Below, piece by piece: positions 17,882 to 27,738 of a DNA stretch of 64,000 nt. The notes under the pieces were generated by a model. It saw only the letters and a list, made by a program, of their open reading frames with translations. It made no database searches and had not been told where the DNA came from. Made by a program: the position numbers and the translations under genes. This stretch comes from Flammeovirga pectinis. GTDB lineage: Bacteria > Bacteroidota > Bacteroidia > Cytophagales > Flammeovirgaceae. How positions within the stretch are numbered: the stretch's first letter is position 1; each line of letters starts with the position of its first letter. The stretch spans positions 1,240,001 through 1,304,000 of the forward strand of contig NZ_CP034562.1 in the NCBI RefSeq assembly GCF_003970675.1, written 5' to 3'.

Positions 17882-17918
17882 AAATAAGCCTCATTGATAT
17901 AATCAATGAGGCTTATTT
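17882..17918. terminator. Strong bidirectional terminator
   Basis: A perfect 17-bp stem (17882-17898 with 17902-17918) with a 3-base loop and A/T flanks lies between csaA (+) and the DUF3467 gene (-). Confidence 0.9.
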
Positions 17919-17919
17919 A

Positions 17920-18243
17920 TTATTGAGGATCTGTATTTGTCATACCGAAATTCATTGGAAACTTAGGAGCTTCCTCAGTCTTTCCGATAGGACCAAATTG
18001 TCCTTCATATTTCTTTAAATTATCTTGTAGAGCCATATACAAGCGTTTTGCATGTTCTGGAGTTAAAATAATTCTTGATTTAACTTTGGCTTTTGGCAAG
18101 CCAGGCATCATTCTAATAAAGTCAATCACAAACTCGCTATTAGAGTGAGCAATCATTGCAAGGTTAGCATAAGTACCTTCAGCTACATCGTCAGTTAGTT
18201 CGATGTTAATTTGATTTTCTGGTTTTTTTTCTTCTTGATCCAT
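17920..18243 (-). CDS. DUF3467 family protein
   Basis: 107 residues, the normal size for DUF3467. Recognisable family sequence is INIELTDDVAEGTYANLAMIAHSNSEFVIDFIRMMPG followed by AKVKSRIILTPEHAKRLYMALQDNLKKYE. The family is widespread in Bacteroidota and other phyla, is cytoplasmic and has no established function. It is downstream of, and only 4 bp from, an 84-residue unknown gene transcribed the same way, so the two form a small operon ending at the 17-bp hairpin. Confidence 0.88.
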   Translation of the reverse strand: MDQEEKKPENQINIELTDDVAEGTYANLAMIAHSNSEFVIDFIRMMPGLPKAKVKSRIILTPEHAKRLYMALQDNLKKYEGQFGPIGKTEEAPKFPMNFGMTNTDPQ

Positions 18244-18247
18244 TATA

Positions 18248-18502
18248 TTATGATTTATCTTCTTTTGCTAATAAATATGCTCCAGCATGCAGCATTTCAT
18301 AAATGATGTAGTAATAGCCTCCCATAGGATGGTCCTCATCATATTTATCACTTTCAGCAAGCATACCAAAAGCAGCTTCAATTACACGTTCTCTATATTT
18401 TCCAGAAACATATTCTTTTGTAATTTTTGCAGCAGCTTCGTGCTCCGATTCTTTTGATAAGTCTTTGTACTTTTTAATAAGCACTGCTATTTGATCATTC
18501 AT
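18248..18502 (-). CDS. Small soluble helical protein, unknown function
   Basis: 84 residues, mostly helical and charged: IAVLIKKYKDLSKESEHEAAAKITKEYVSGKYRERVIEAAF, then a Tyr-rich turn (HPMGGYYYIIYEMLHAGAYLLA). No signal peptide or membrane segment. I do not recognise it. It starts the two-gene unit with DUF3467 (4-bp gap). Conservation of this pairing across genomes would be the best clue to its job. Confidence 0.6.
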   Translation of the reverse strand: MNDQIAVLIKKYKDLSKESEHEAAAKITKEYVSGKYRERVIEAAFGMLAESDKYDEDHPMGGYYYIIYEMLHAGAYLLAKEDKS

Positions 18503-18688
18503 TTAGGCAATTTAGTTGTTCATTTAGAATATGACAAGATATAGTTACAGCAATAATCAACTAATAGCCTACTTTAGTAAATATCAAAAGAATCTATTTA
18601 CTCATTTACTGATTTAAGTCCAATAAAGTCTATCATTTACCAATTTTGAAAGAAATAATGGCTCATTCAAAAGTATTTGTATGTCAAT

Positions 18689-18720
18689 TTTGTAGGGTTA
18701 AAAACATTCTGATACATTTG
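18689..18720 (+). promoter_or_regulatory. Bacteroidota-type promoter (TTTG-N20-TACATTTG)
   Basis: TTTG (18689-18692), exactly 20 bases, then TACATTTG (18713-18720) match the Bacteroidota housekeeping consensus TTTG-N19-21-TAnnTTTG. The ABC-F start codon is 33 bp further on. It is the only match in the window where both boxes and the spacing agree. Confidence 0.6.
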
Positions 18721-18728
18721 CAAGATAA

Positions 18729-20369
<1,641 letters not shown>

Positions 20370-20388
20370 AAATTATTTTTCAAATAGT

Positions 20389-20427
20389 AAAAAGGTATTG
20401 AGGTCTAGCACTTCAATACCTTTTTTA
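20389..20427 (+). terminator. Rho-independent terminator after ABC-F
   Basis: AAAAAGGTATTGA (20389-20401) pairs with TCAATACCTTTTT (20413-20425), with further T. Confidence 0.88.
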
Positions 20428-20582
20428 TTTTAAAGGATTGTATAGAATGTTAATTAAAAGAAACAATGTTTCATAAGTGCTTCATTTAAGTTTACTTTTG
20501 ATGTTGAAATGAATCAAAAATAGAGTTTAGAATAACTTTGAAGAATTTCGGCAAACAATAATCATCAAAAAATAAGATACAA

Positions 20583-20732
20583 ATGAAAAAGTATTTTGCT
20601 TTACTTCTTTTATTAGCACCTTTGTTTTTCTCTTCGTGTACTGAAGAAGAAGATCCATCACCATATGAAGAAATTGATTTTAGGGATCCACCAGAAGATG
20701 ATGACCCTTATTATCCTACATATCCATATTAA
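20583..20732 (+). CDS. 49-residue lipoprotein, unknown function
   Basis: A short gene flanked by two terminators. It starts MKKYFALLLLLAPLFFSSC, a clear lipoprotein signal with Cys at residue 19, followed by only 30 mature residues that are acidic and rich in Pro and Tyr (EEEDPSPYEEIDF, then DPPEDDDPYYPTYPY). No family is recognised. A TAACTTTG element (20533-20540), resembling a -7 box, lies 43 bp before the ATG. A separate terminator on each side makes it an independent transcript and supports it as a real gene rather than a chance frame. Confidence 0.65.
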   Translation: MKKYFALLLLLAPLFFSSCTEEEDPSPYEEIDFRDPPEDDDPYYPTYPY

Positions 20733-20735
20733 ATT

Positions 20736-20774
20736 AAAAAGGCTTCTGATTAACCATTAATCAGAAGCCTTTTT
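20736..20774. terminator. Strong bidirectional terminator
   Basis: AAAAAGGCTTCTGATTA (20736-20752) pairs perfectly with TAATCAGAAGCCTTTTT (20758-20774). It separates the small lipoprotein (+) from the acyltransferase (-). Confidence 0.92.
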
Positions 20775-20791
20775 AGCAGTAGTTTAATTAC

Positions 20792-21337
20792 TTAAACATG
20801 GATGCCTTTTGTAGGATGTTTACCTTGAAACTGCCCTAAATATTTTTTGATGTTGTAAATGTCTTTATCCATATCATCAGTTAAGGTAGCTTTAGCACCA
20901 AAAATATATCTCTTTGTCTTAAAACATATTCCTACCATATAAATAGGAACATTTGCACCTTTAGCAATTCTATAAAAACCAGTTTTCCAGTTCTCATTAT
21001 AAGATCTAGTACCCTCTGGTGTAACAGCCATAATTAATTCAGATCTAGAATTAAATTCATCAATCACATTATCAACTAGGCGTGTTTTTTTTGATCGGTC
21101 TACAGGAATTGCTCCCAAAGAAATCAAAAACTTACCAAGTATACCTTTACAAAGGGAACTTTTAATAAAAAATTTAGATTGTACTCCAACAATTTTTCTG
21201 GCTGGAATACCTAATATAAAATCCCAAAAACTAGTGTGTGGTCCAACTACAACTACAAATTTTTTCACATCATTTGGTAAAGCCCCCTCTACTTTCCATC
21301 CCAATAGCTTAAAAAGCCAAATACTCAGTGTTCTCAT
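20792..21337 (-). CDS. PlsC-like 1-acylglycerol-3-phosphate acyltransferase family protein
   Basis: 181 residues from the ATG at 21337 (MRTLSIWLFKLLGWKVEG, the usual start of this subfamily); the frame also runs upstream to 21400. PlsC motifs: HTSFWD (catalytic H-X4-D) in VVGPHTSFWDFILG, SLGAIPVDRSK (motif II), VTPEGTRSYNENWKTGFYRIA (motif III), and VPIYMVGI (motif IV). Enzymes of this type acylate lysophosphatidic acid or related lysolipids at the membrane. At this short length, Bacteroidota paralogs may act on other acceptors such as aminolipids. It is monocistronic and convergent with the 49-residue lipoprotein gene. Confidence 0.87.
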   Translation of the reverse strand: MRTLSIWLFKLLGWKVEGALPNDVKKFVVVVGPHTSFWDFILGIPARKIVGVQSKFFIKSSLCKGILGKFLISLGAIPVDRSKKTRLVDNVIDEFNSRSELIMAVTPEGTRSYNENWKTGFYRIAKGANVPIYMVGICFKTKRYIFGAKATLTDDMDKDIYNIKKYLGQFQGKHPTKGIHV

Positions 21338-21530
21338 TAACGTAACATGATTTTCTTTACAATAGCATGCGAATATTGAGATAATAATACGAACCAACAA
21401 ACTTTAGGCTTCATTTATTCATTTTCTGTTGTTGGAAAAGTCATATAAATCAACAAAATGTAAACATTTAATTCTTATTCAATTCACGTTTAAACCCGAC
21501 TTTTGTATTACAACTAATTTTTAGAAACTG

Positions 21531-22364
21531 ATGAACAGAATAATACATTACAGCACGCTAACAATACTATCTATCTTAATTCTCTCAAACATTCAACAAT
21601 TATATGGACAAAAAATTAAAGGAAAAGGTAGTGATACCATGCTTCCGTTAATGGAAGAACTTGTAAAGATATACAAAACAGGGACTACCAAATCTGTAGA
21701 TATTATTGGTGGAGGGAGTTCTTTAGGATTTAGAGGGTTAACCAATTATGATATCGAATTTGCCTTATCGTCACGTAAGGTAGAAGAGACAGAGAAATTA
21801 AAAATAGAAACAAAATACGATCAATTACTTGAAAATATTATAGCTTATGATGCTCTTTCAATTATAACTCACCCATCAAATAAAGTAACAAAATTAACAA
21901 TAGCTCAACTTAAAAAAGTTTTTAAAGGCGAAGTAACGAATTGGAAACAGTTGGGAGGAGAGGACGTTCAGATTGTTGTAATTTCTAGAGATAAGAACTC
22001 TGGGAGTTATGGTTTTATGGAGTCTATTATTTTAAATGATGAAGCAATGACAAAGACTTGTATTGTTTCTAGGTCGAATGCAGGAGTAGTGCAACGAGTA
22101 GGTTTAGAGCGTGGAGCAATAGGTTATTGTGGTATTGCTTATGTAGAAGAGATTGTAAAACCACTTGCTATCTGTGATAGAAATAACGAATACATCTATC
22201 CTTCATTTAAAAATGCACTCCAGAAAATTTATCCTTTATCAAGACCTTTGTATTTGTATTATCGCAAGTCTGATAAATTAAAAGTTGACTATCTCATCAA
22301 TTTTGCTCTTTCTGATAAAGGACAGCAAATTATTGCTCATAAAGGATACATCCCAGTATTTTAA
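21531..22364 (+). CDS. PstS-like periplasmic phosphate/anion-binding protein
   Basis: 277 residues with an N-terminal signal (hydrophobic residues ~8-22, ending LYGQ). It is a PBP-like domain of the PstS type: GKGSDTMLPLMEELVKIY, DIIGGGSSLGFRGL (anion-binding Ser-rich loop), NVTNWKQ-like EVTNWKQLGGEDVQIVVISRDKNSGSYGFMESIIL (second half of the binding cleft), GAIGYCGIAYV. No PstC, PstA, PstB or PhoU genes are near. Instead, the next gene, 12 bp downstream, encodes a transmembrane HAMP-GAF-SpoIIE phosphatase. That suggests the binding protein serves as a ligand-sensing co-receptor instead of a transporter component; this is inference. Confidence 0.87.
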   Translation: MNRIIHYSTLTILSILILSNIQQLYGQKIKGKGSDTMLPLMEELVKIYKTGTTKSVDIIGGGSSLGFRGLTNYDIEFALSSRKVEETEKLKIETKYDQLLENIIAYDALSIITHPSNKVTKLTIAQLKKVFKGEVTNWKQLGGEDVQIVVISRDKNSGSYGFMESIILNDEAMTKTCIVSRSNAGVVQRVGLERGAIGYCGIAYVEEIVKPLAICDRNNEYIYPSFKNALQKIYPLSRPLYLYYRKSDKLKVDYLINFALSDKGQQIIAHKGYIPVF

Positions 22365-22376
22365 ATAGAAACTATC

Positions 22377-24941
22377 ATGAAATTAACACCCAAAAAAAGA
22401 CAAGCCAAAAGTATTAAAACTAGATTGATCTGGTCTTTTGCTGCCAACTTAGTTATTATTTTTGTTGTATTCGTAGCCTTTGGTTCAATTAGAAATATTA
22501 CGCAAAATGCAGAAGCATTGGTTTCTGAATTGAACGAACTGAGCGATAAAATTCAGAAAATTAAAACTACACGACAATCTTTCCTGTTAACCGAAACAAT
22601 TAACCCATCATTTTATGAATCAAAGAATAACCATTTTATCATAAAACACAACTTATTACTAGAAGAAATCAATTTACAAATAGAAGGATTTTATATTAAT
22701 AGTTACGTGCAGAATGCCAATGTTATTCCTTCTTTACGTTCACTTCAAAACACACTTTCTTTGTATCATATCAGTTTTGATAGCTTAATTAATGTACAAT
22801 TACAAAGGGGGTTTAAGAGTTATGGTGTAGAAGGAGATATGCGACGTGCAATTTATAGTGTAATGAATTCTGGATATACGTTAGATCAAGTAAAAATATT
22901 ATCCCTACGTAGACACGAAAAAGATTACATTTTAAGAAAAGACCTTCAATACCTAGCTAAACTAACTAGTGTTATTACTTTATTGAAGGACGATATAGAT
23001 AAAGATATCTCTGAAAAATACGGTAGAGTATATTTAAAAGGAGGTTTAGATACTTATCTTAAAAATTTTAAAGAATTAGTAAAACTAGATAGGAAACTAG
23101 GGTATTACGGTGTTAGAGGTATAAAAGACAACCTAAATAGCGAACTTTCTGTTGCAGAAAGACAAATCGCAGCTGTTATTAAAACCATGATTACCTACAT
23201 GGATTTCTGGAAAAAAATAAACCTTAGTGTATTATTCATTTCTGCATTTAGTATAATTTTGGTCAATGCAGGTTTACTTTTCTACCTTCTTTCTCGACTT
23301 GGGAAGCCTATTAATAAATTATCAAAATCTATACATGAGATTGTAGCAAAAGATTTTCAAGGAGAATTATATACAATCAAAACAAAAGATGAAATTGGAG
23401 ATTTATCGAATGATTTTAATTACGTCTTAGAAAAGATGAACGAAAGAAGTGACGAGATTATTCAACAGAAAGAAGAACTAGCAATTACCTATGAAAAAAT
23501 TGATACAATAAGGCAAATTGGAGGCCGTTTAAATAGGCACGTATCTGTGGAGGCTATCGTAAAAGAGTTTTACCATTCATTGGGTAACATTTTAGATTTC
23601 TCTACTTTTCTAATAGGTATTTATCAAAATGATGAACTGAACTACCAAGGATATAACAATGAAGGTGAATTTATTTCATTTGATAGATCAATACACGAAT
23701 TTACACACCTTGGCGTAGAGTGTTTTAGAAGGCAAGAACCCATTATTGTTAAAGATTTTTTAGGTGATGATAATAATGAATTTAAGCACTTGTTACCAGT
23801 AATTACGTCTCAAAAAATTGGCTCTTTGATTTATCTTCCAATGACGTCAGCTTCGGGGAGAGTTGGCGTTCTTGCATTACACAATACAACTGCGAACTCC
23901 ATTTCTGATGTGCAAATTAATATGTTGGGCAGTATTGTAGTGTATGCAGTTAGTGCTTTAGATACAGCCATTAATTACGAAAGTCTAGAACATCAAGTAG
24001 AAAAGAAAACCGCTAAAATTAATTCTCAGAAAGAAGAATTAGTACAAAGTAATTCACTTTTAAAGGGAACTTTAGACGAGCTTGAATTTACAAATAAGCA
24101 ATGGAAAAGTAGTGTACAATATGCTCAGAGAATACAGCAGGCATTGTTACCGAATTTTTCGGAAGTAAGAAGTAAGTTCGAAGATGCTTTTATACTTTAC
24201 AGACCTAAAGATATTGTAAGTGGAGATTTTTACTGGCTAGAGACCAAAGGGGATTTTATTTATTTTGCTGTAGCAGATTGTACTGGTCATGGAGTTCCTG
24301 GTGCATTTATGTCCATTTTGGGTAGAGAGATTTTATCTAATTTGGTCAATACAAAAGACATTACTTCTCCGGCAGAATTACTAGATGAATTGCATATACG
24401 AATTAGAGTTGTATTGCAACAAGAGCGTTTAAAAAATAAAGACGGCATGGATATCGGTCTTTGTGTAATGAACAAAAGAACGAATGAATTTCGATTTGCT
24501 GGAGCACATCATCCTTTGTATATAGTTAAAAAGAATGATGATGGTGAAAACTTTATAGAAGTTATAGATGGTGATAGACAGTCTATTGGAGGTCATGTTC
24601 TGAAAAAGAAGAAATATGCTCCTTTCTCAGAACATTGCATAAAACGATCTCGAAACGAAGAGATTCTCTCCTTATATATGTGTTCAGATGGATATCAAGA
24701 TCAATTTGGGGGAGACCAGGGAAGAAAATTCTATAAAAAGAATTTTAGAAATATGTTAAAAGATATTGCTGATAAACCGATGTACGAGCAGAAATCTATT
24801 ATTGCAATGACAATTGATGATTGGATGACAGGTACAGTAAAACAAACAGATGACATCTTGGTCGTTGGGTTTCAGCCTAAAATGGACCAGGCAAATAATA
24901 TGAAAATTGAGAATATTAAAAAATTTATGGAAATCTGCTAA
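22377..24941 (+). CDS. Transmembrane HAMP-GAF-SpoIIE (PP2C) sensor phosphatase
   Basis: 854 residues. Order: short cytoplasmic N-terminus, TM1 (~17-38), a ~240-residue helical periplasmic sensor region, TM2 (~282-305), HAMP (~306-358), coiled coil, GAF (~378-535), a second coiled coil (~540-580), and a SpoIIE/PP2C domain (~605-832). Phosphatase motifs are RPKDIVSGDFYW (616-620 GDFYW), ADCTGHGVPGAFMS (633-646, metal-binding Asp), CSDGYQDQFGG (769-779) and DDILVVGF (825-832). RsbU/SpoIIE-type enzymes dephosphorylate STAS anti-anti-sigma proteins or related targets. It is co-transcribed with the PstS-like gene; no anti-sigma kinase is adjacent. Bacteroidota have many such phosphatases with unknown targets. 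Confidence 0.92.
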   Translation: MKLTPKKRQAKSIKTRLIWSFAANLVIIFVVFVAFGSIRNITQNAEALVSELNELSDKIQKIKTTRQSFLLTETINPSFYESKNNHFIIKHNLLLEEINLQIEGFYINSYVQNANVIPSLRSLQNTLSLYHISFDSLINVQLQRGFKSYGVEGDMRRAIYSVMNSGYTLDQVKILSLRRHEKDYILRKDLQYLAKLTSVITLLKDDIDKDISEKYGRVYLKGGLDTYLKNFKELVKLDRKLGYYGVRGIKDNLNSELSVAERQIAAVIKTMITYMDFWKKINLSVLFISAFSIILVNAGLLFYLLSRLGKPINKLSKSIHEIVAKDFQGELYTIKTKDEIGDLSNDFNYVLEKMNERSDEIIQQKEELAITYEKIDTIRQIGGRLNRHVSVEAIVKEFYHSLGNILDFSTFLIGIYQNDELNYQGYNNEGEFISFDRSIHEFTHLGVECFRRQEPIIVKDFLGDDNNEFKHLLPVITSQKIGSLIYLPMTSASGRVGVLALHNTTANSISDVQINMLGSIVVYAVSALDTAINYESLEHQVEKKTAKINSQKEELVQSNSLLKGTLDELEFTNKQWKSSVQYAQRIQQALLPNFSEVRSKFEDAFILYRPKDIVSGDFYWLETKGDFIYFAVADCTGHGVPGAFMSILGREILSNLVNTKDITSPAELLDELHIRIRVVLQQERLKNKDGMDIGLCVMNKRTNEFRFAGAHHPLYIVKKNDDGENFIEVIDGDRQSIGGHVLKKKKYAPFSEHCIKRSRNEEILSLYMCSDGYQDQFGGDQGRKFYKKNFRNMLKDIADKPMYEQKSIIAMTIDDWMTGTVKQTDDILVVGFQPKMDQANNMKIENIKKFMEIC

Positions 24942-25045
24942 TTATTATTTCTGTTAAGCAACCTTTTGATAATTACGTAGTCTTATAATTAGTATATTGC
25001 AAACAGAGTTTGTAACTAATTCTTAGGACTATTGATTATCATCTC

Positions 25046-27022
25046 GTGAAGAACTACTATCTACTATCTGTTTTATTTTTATCTTCATTACTATCATATG
25101 CAGAAATAGATTCTATTCAATTTCAAAGAAGCAATATTGATAGTTTGCAAAATGAAGTGCGTTTTCATGAAGAAAATCCAAATTACCTTAGTAATCTGTT
25201 GAGACTTAGTGGACTTTATTTAAATACCGATTTAGATTCATCAATTTATTATGCTGAAAAGGCGATTTCTTTTGCGTCTAAATTAAATGATACAAATGTT
25301 TTAGAAAAGGCTTATAGAGCTAAAGGTGTGGCTTATTATTATAAGGCAGAATATAGTGATGCACTAAGATTTTATTTTGAGGCATTAAATATTAGCGAAA
25401 AAGAAGATGACCCTAATACAGTAAATTCTACTGTTCAAAATATTGGAAAAATATACGAAGTTCAGCAAGAATATGATAAAGCTTTAGAATACTATTCTAG
25501 AGGTTTAGAACTTTTGAACGATACCTCTTCGCCTAAGTTAACAGCATTAGCCTACAGTAATATGGCCAATATTCTTAACTACAAAAAAGAATATGTAAAG
25601 GCACTTTCTTATCATGAAAAAGCAATAATAATCAGAAAAAAAGACGATAATACTTTCTTACCTTATTCGTACAACGATATTGCTATTGTTTACAGAAATC
25701 TAGGCAATTTAGGTGAGGCAATTAAGGCCTATAAATTATCTTATTCATCTTTAAAAGCATTAAACGAAAAAAGAGGGTTGGCTGGTGTTTCTAATAATAT
25801 ATCCTCATTATACCTTGAGTTAGGTAGGTTAGATAGTGCATTGAAGTATGCAAAGCAGAGCTACCAATTGGCTTATCAAATACATGCAAAACATGAATTG
25901 ATGGGAGCTTCTTATCAATTATCTGAATTGTATGAACGCAAAGGCAATTTTAGAGAAGCCTTAAAATACGAACGTCAATCTAGTGAACTTTACGACAGTC
26001 TTTTTACGCAAGAGAAAATGCGTGAAGTAGCAACCCTAGAGACACAAGTGAAATTTAACGAAGAAAGAGCCAAATCACAATTACTAAGAGAACAGCAAAA
26101 AGCAAAAATGGATCAGCAAGTTGTTTTAACAATTGCAGCTATTATTGTGTGCTTTCTTCTTATTGGTGTAATAATGATCTTTATGAAGGAGAGGAGTAAA
26201 CAGAATATCTTAAATAAGAAACTGGTTGCAGCAAATAATTTATTACAAGAACAACAAGAAGAATTAGCAAAGAAAAATAAAGAGGGAAAAGAACATAATG
26301 ATCGTTTGAATACTTTAAATGAAGAAAAAAATCATTTAATAGGTGTTGTTGCACACGATCTTAGAAATCCTCTAACCTCTGCAATGTCTTTAAGTCAGCT
26401 TTTAATGCAAGAACTTGATGGAGACAACGAGGAATGTATTCAAGGCGTATCAAATGCTTTAAATAGAATGAACGAGATGATTACTCGAATTCTTGATGTA
26501 AAAGCAATTGAGGCAGGGCATCTTAATCTAATGCAATCAGAATTTGAATTAGATATAATAGTAGAAGGAGTAGTAGATGGCTGTAAACATACGGCAGAAG
26601 AGAAAAGTATTCGTGTTCATCAGAAACTAAAACCTGTACAAGTATATGCAGACCCACATTGTGTAAAGCAAGTACTTGATAATTTACTTTCTAATGCGAT
26701 TAAATTTTCACCTAAAACTAAAAATATTTTTGTAGAAATAGATCAGGTAGATAATGAAGTGACAGTTTCTATTATAGATGAAGGACCGGGTATTTCTATT
26801 GAAGATCAAGAAAAGATGTTTGGGAAATTTCAAAGGCTATCAGCCAAACCAACTAATGGAGAATCTTCTACAGGATTAGGTTTAAGTATTGCCAAAAAAT
26901 TTATGGATGTGATGAATGGTAAATTAGAATGTAAAAGTACACTAGGTAAAGGGAGTACATTTACAGCAACTTTACCACTTAAAGTAACTCAAGAGAACGG
27001 TATGAAACAGGTATGTAACTAA
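25046..27022 (+). CDS. TPR-containing sensor histidine kinase
   Basis: 658 residues, starting at GTG, with signal peptide MKNYYLLSVLFLSSLLSYA. Residues ~45-320 are about six tetratricopeptide repeats (for example YDKALEYYSRGLELL, YVKALSYHEKAIIIR, LGEAIKAYKLSYSSL). A coiled coil, one TM helix (~359-380), another coiled coil, then HisKA with VVAHDLRNPLTSAM (phospho-acceptor His437) and HATPase_c: NLLSNAIKFS (N box), DEGPGI (G1), STGLGLSIAKKF (G2). There is no receiver domain and no adjacent response regulator. It follows the SpoIIE phosphatase by 104 bp on the same strand; a shared pathway is possible but unproven. Its stop is one base from the convergent ruvC stop. Confidence 0.92.
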   Translation: MKNYYLLSVLFLSSLLSYAEIDSIQFQRSNIDSLQNEVRFHEENPNYLSNLLRLSGLYLNTDLDSSIYYAEKAISFASKLNDTNVLEKAYRAKGVAYYYKAEYSDALRFYFEALNISEKEDDPNTVNSTVQNIGKIYEVQQEYDKALEYYSRGLELLNDTSSPKLTALAYSNMANILNYKKEYVKALSYHEKAIIIRKKDDNTFLPYSYNDIAIVYRNLGNLGEAIKAYKLSYSSLKALNEKRGLAGVSNNISSLYLELGRLDSALKYAKQSYQLAYQIHAKHELMGASYQLSELYERKGNFREALKYERQSSELYDSLFTQEKMREVATLETQVKFNEERAKSQLLREQQKAKMDQQVVLTIAAIIVCFLLIGVIMIFMKERSKQNILNKKLVAANNLLQEQQEELAKKNKEGKEHNDRLNTLNEEKNHLIGVVAHDLRNPLTSAMSLSQLLMQELDGDNEECIQGVSNALNRMNEMITRILDVKAIEAGHLNLMQSEFELDIIVEGVVDGCKHTAEEKSIRVHQKLKPVQVYADPHCVKQVLDNLLSNAIKFSPKTKNIFVEIDQVDNEVTVSIIDEGPGISIEDQEKMFGKFQRLSAKPTNGESSTGLGLSIAKKFMDVMNGKLECKSTLGKGSTFTATLPLKVTQENGMKQVCN

Positions 27023-27023
27023 A

Positions 27024-27593
27024 CTATTTAAGCCTTTTAGAAATTCTACTAGGGTTATCAGTTAGGAAGTTTTTCCAGGATTGTTTCTTCTGTGTATTAT
27101 CACCTCTTTGGAATACATGGCAAACGGCAACACCTAATGCATCTGTAGCATCTAGAAGTGTCTTGTCATCCATTTTAAATTTCAAAAGTTTTTCTAACAT
27201 ACTAGCCACTTGCTCTTTAGATGCATTTCCATTGCCCGTAACAGCAGCTTTCACTTTTTTAGGAGCGTATTCTGTAATAGGTATATCTCTAATTAAAGCA
27301 GCAGACATTGCAACCCCTTGTGCTCGTCCTAATTTTAAAGCAGATTGCATATTTTGCCCTACAAAAGGAGCTTCTAAAGCCATTTCATCTGGTGCATACT
27401 CTTCTAAAATGTTAGTAATACGTTCATGTATTTTTCTTAATTTTAAAGCATGAGTAGCAAATTTCTTTAAATGGATTACACCATATTGTACTAAAGAAAT
27501 TTTTGATCCCTGGACATGAATTAGTCCGTAGCCCATAACTTGAGTACCTGGATCGATACCTAAAACTAATTTCTCAGGTTGAATTTTTTTCAT
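27024..27593 (-). CDS. ruvC: Holliday junction resolvase RuvC
   Basis: 189 residues. RNase H-fold nuclease with acidic residues in the expected places: VLGIDPGTQVMGYGLI (Asp14), DEMALEAPFVGQNMQSALKLGRAQGVAM (Glu), and LLDATDALGVAVCHVF (two Asp). RuvC dimers cut four-way junctions symmetrically in recombinational repair together with RuvAB. The C-terminal tail (DNTQKKQSWKNFLTDNPSRISKRLK) is basic, as in many Bacteroidota RuvC. The ruvA and ruvB genes are not in the window. It is the downstream partner of no other gene; the STAS-like gene upstream on the same strand has its own terminator. Confidence 0.96.
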   Translation of the reverse strand: MKKIQPEKLVLGIDPGTQVMGYGLIHVQGSKISLVQYGVIHLKKFATHALKLRKIHERITNILEEYAPDEMALEAPFVGQNMQSALKLGRAQGVAMSAALIRDIPITEYAPKKVKAAVTGNGNASKEQVASMLEKLLKFKMDDKTLLDATDALGVAVCHVFQRGDNTQKKQSWKNFLTDNPSRISKRLK

Positions 27594-27653
27594 GAAACGC
27601 TAAAAGCAATTTATATGGATTTTTCTGCAAAATGAAGTATGACAAATGTAGAC

Positions 27654-27689
27654 AAAAAAAATGGGACCTCCGACCAAAGAGATCCCAAC
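27654..27689 (-). terminator. Terminator of the STAS-like gene
   Basis: Read on the minus strand, TGGGATCTC pairs with GAGGTCCCA (one G-T wobble) and is followed by a run of T (complement of 27654-27661). An adjacent small perfect hairpin CAGTTG/CAACTG sits at 27689-27706. Confidence 0.65.
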
Positions 27690-27738
27690 AGTTGTTTCTT
27701 CAACTGCGAAAAACCACCCAAAATTTAACTTTAATATT

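Noticed and set aside
17316-17906. A 196-residue minus-strand frame over csaA
   Set aside because: Antisense to a clear CsaA domain and to the preceding gene; composition is that of a shadow frame.
22377-24941. Considered a methyl-accepting chemotaxis or kinase output for the HAMP protein
   Set aside because: The C-terminus carries the SpoIIE/PP2C motifs GDFYW and ADCTGHGVPGAF; no MCP hairpin or HATPase motif is present.
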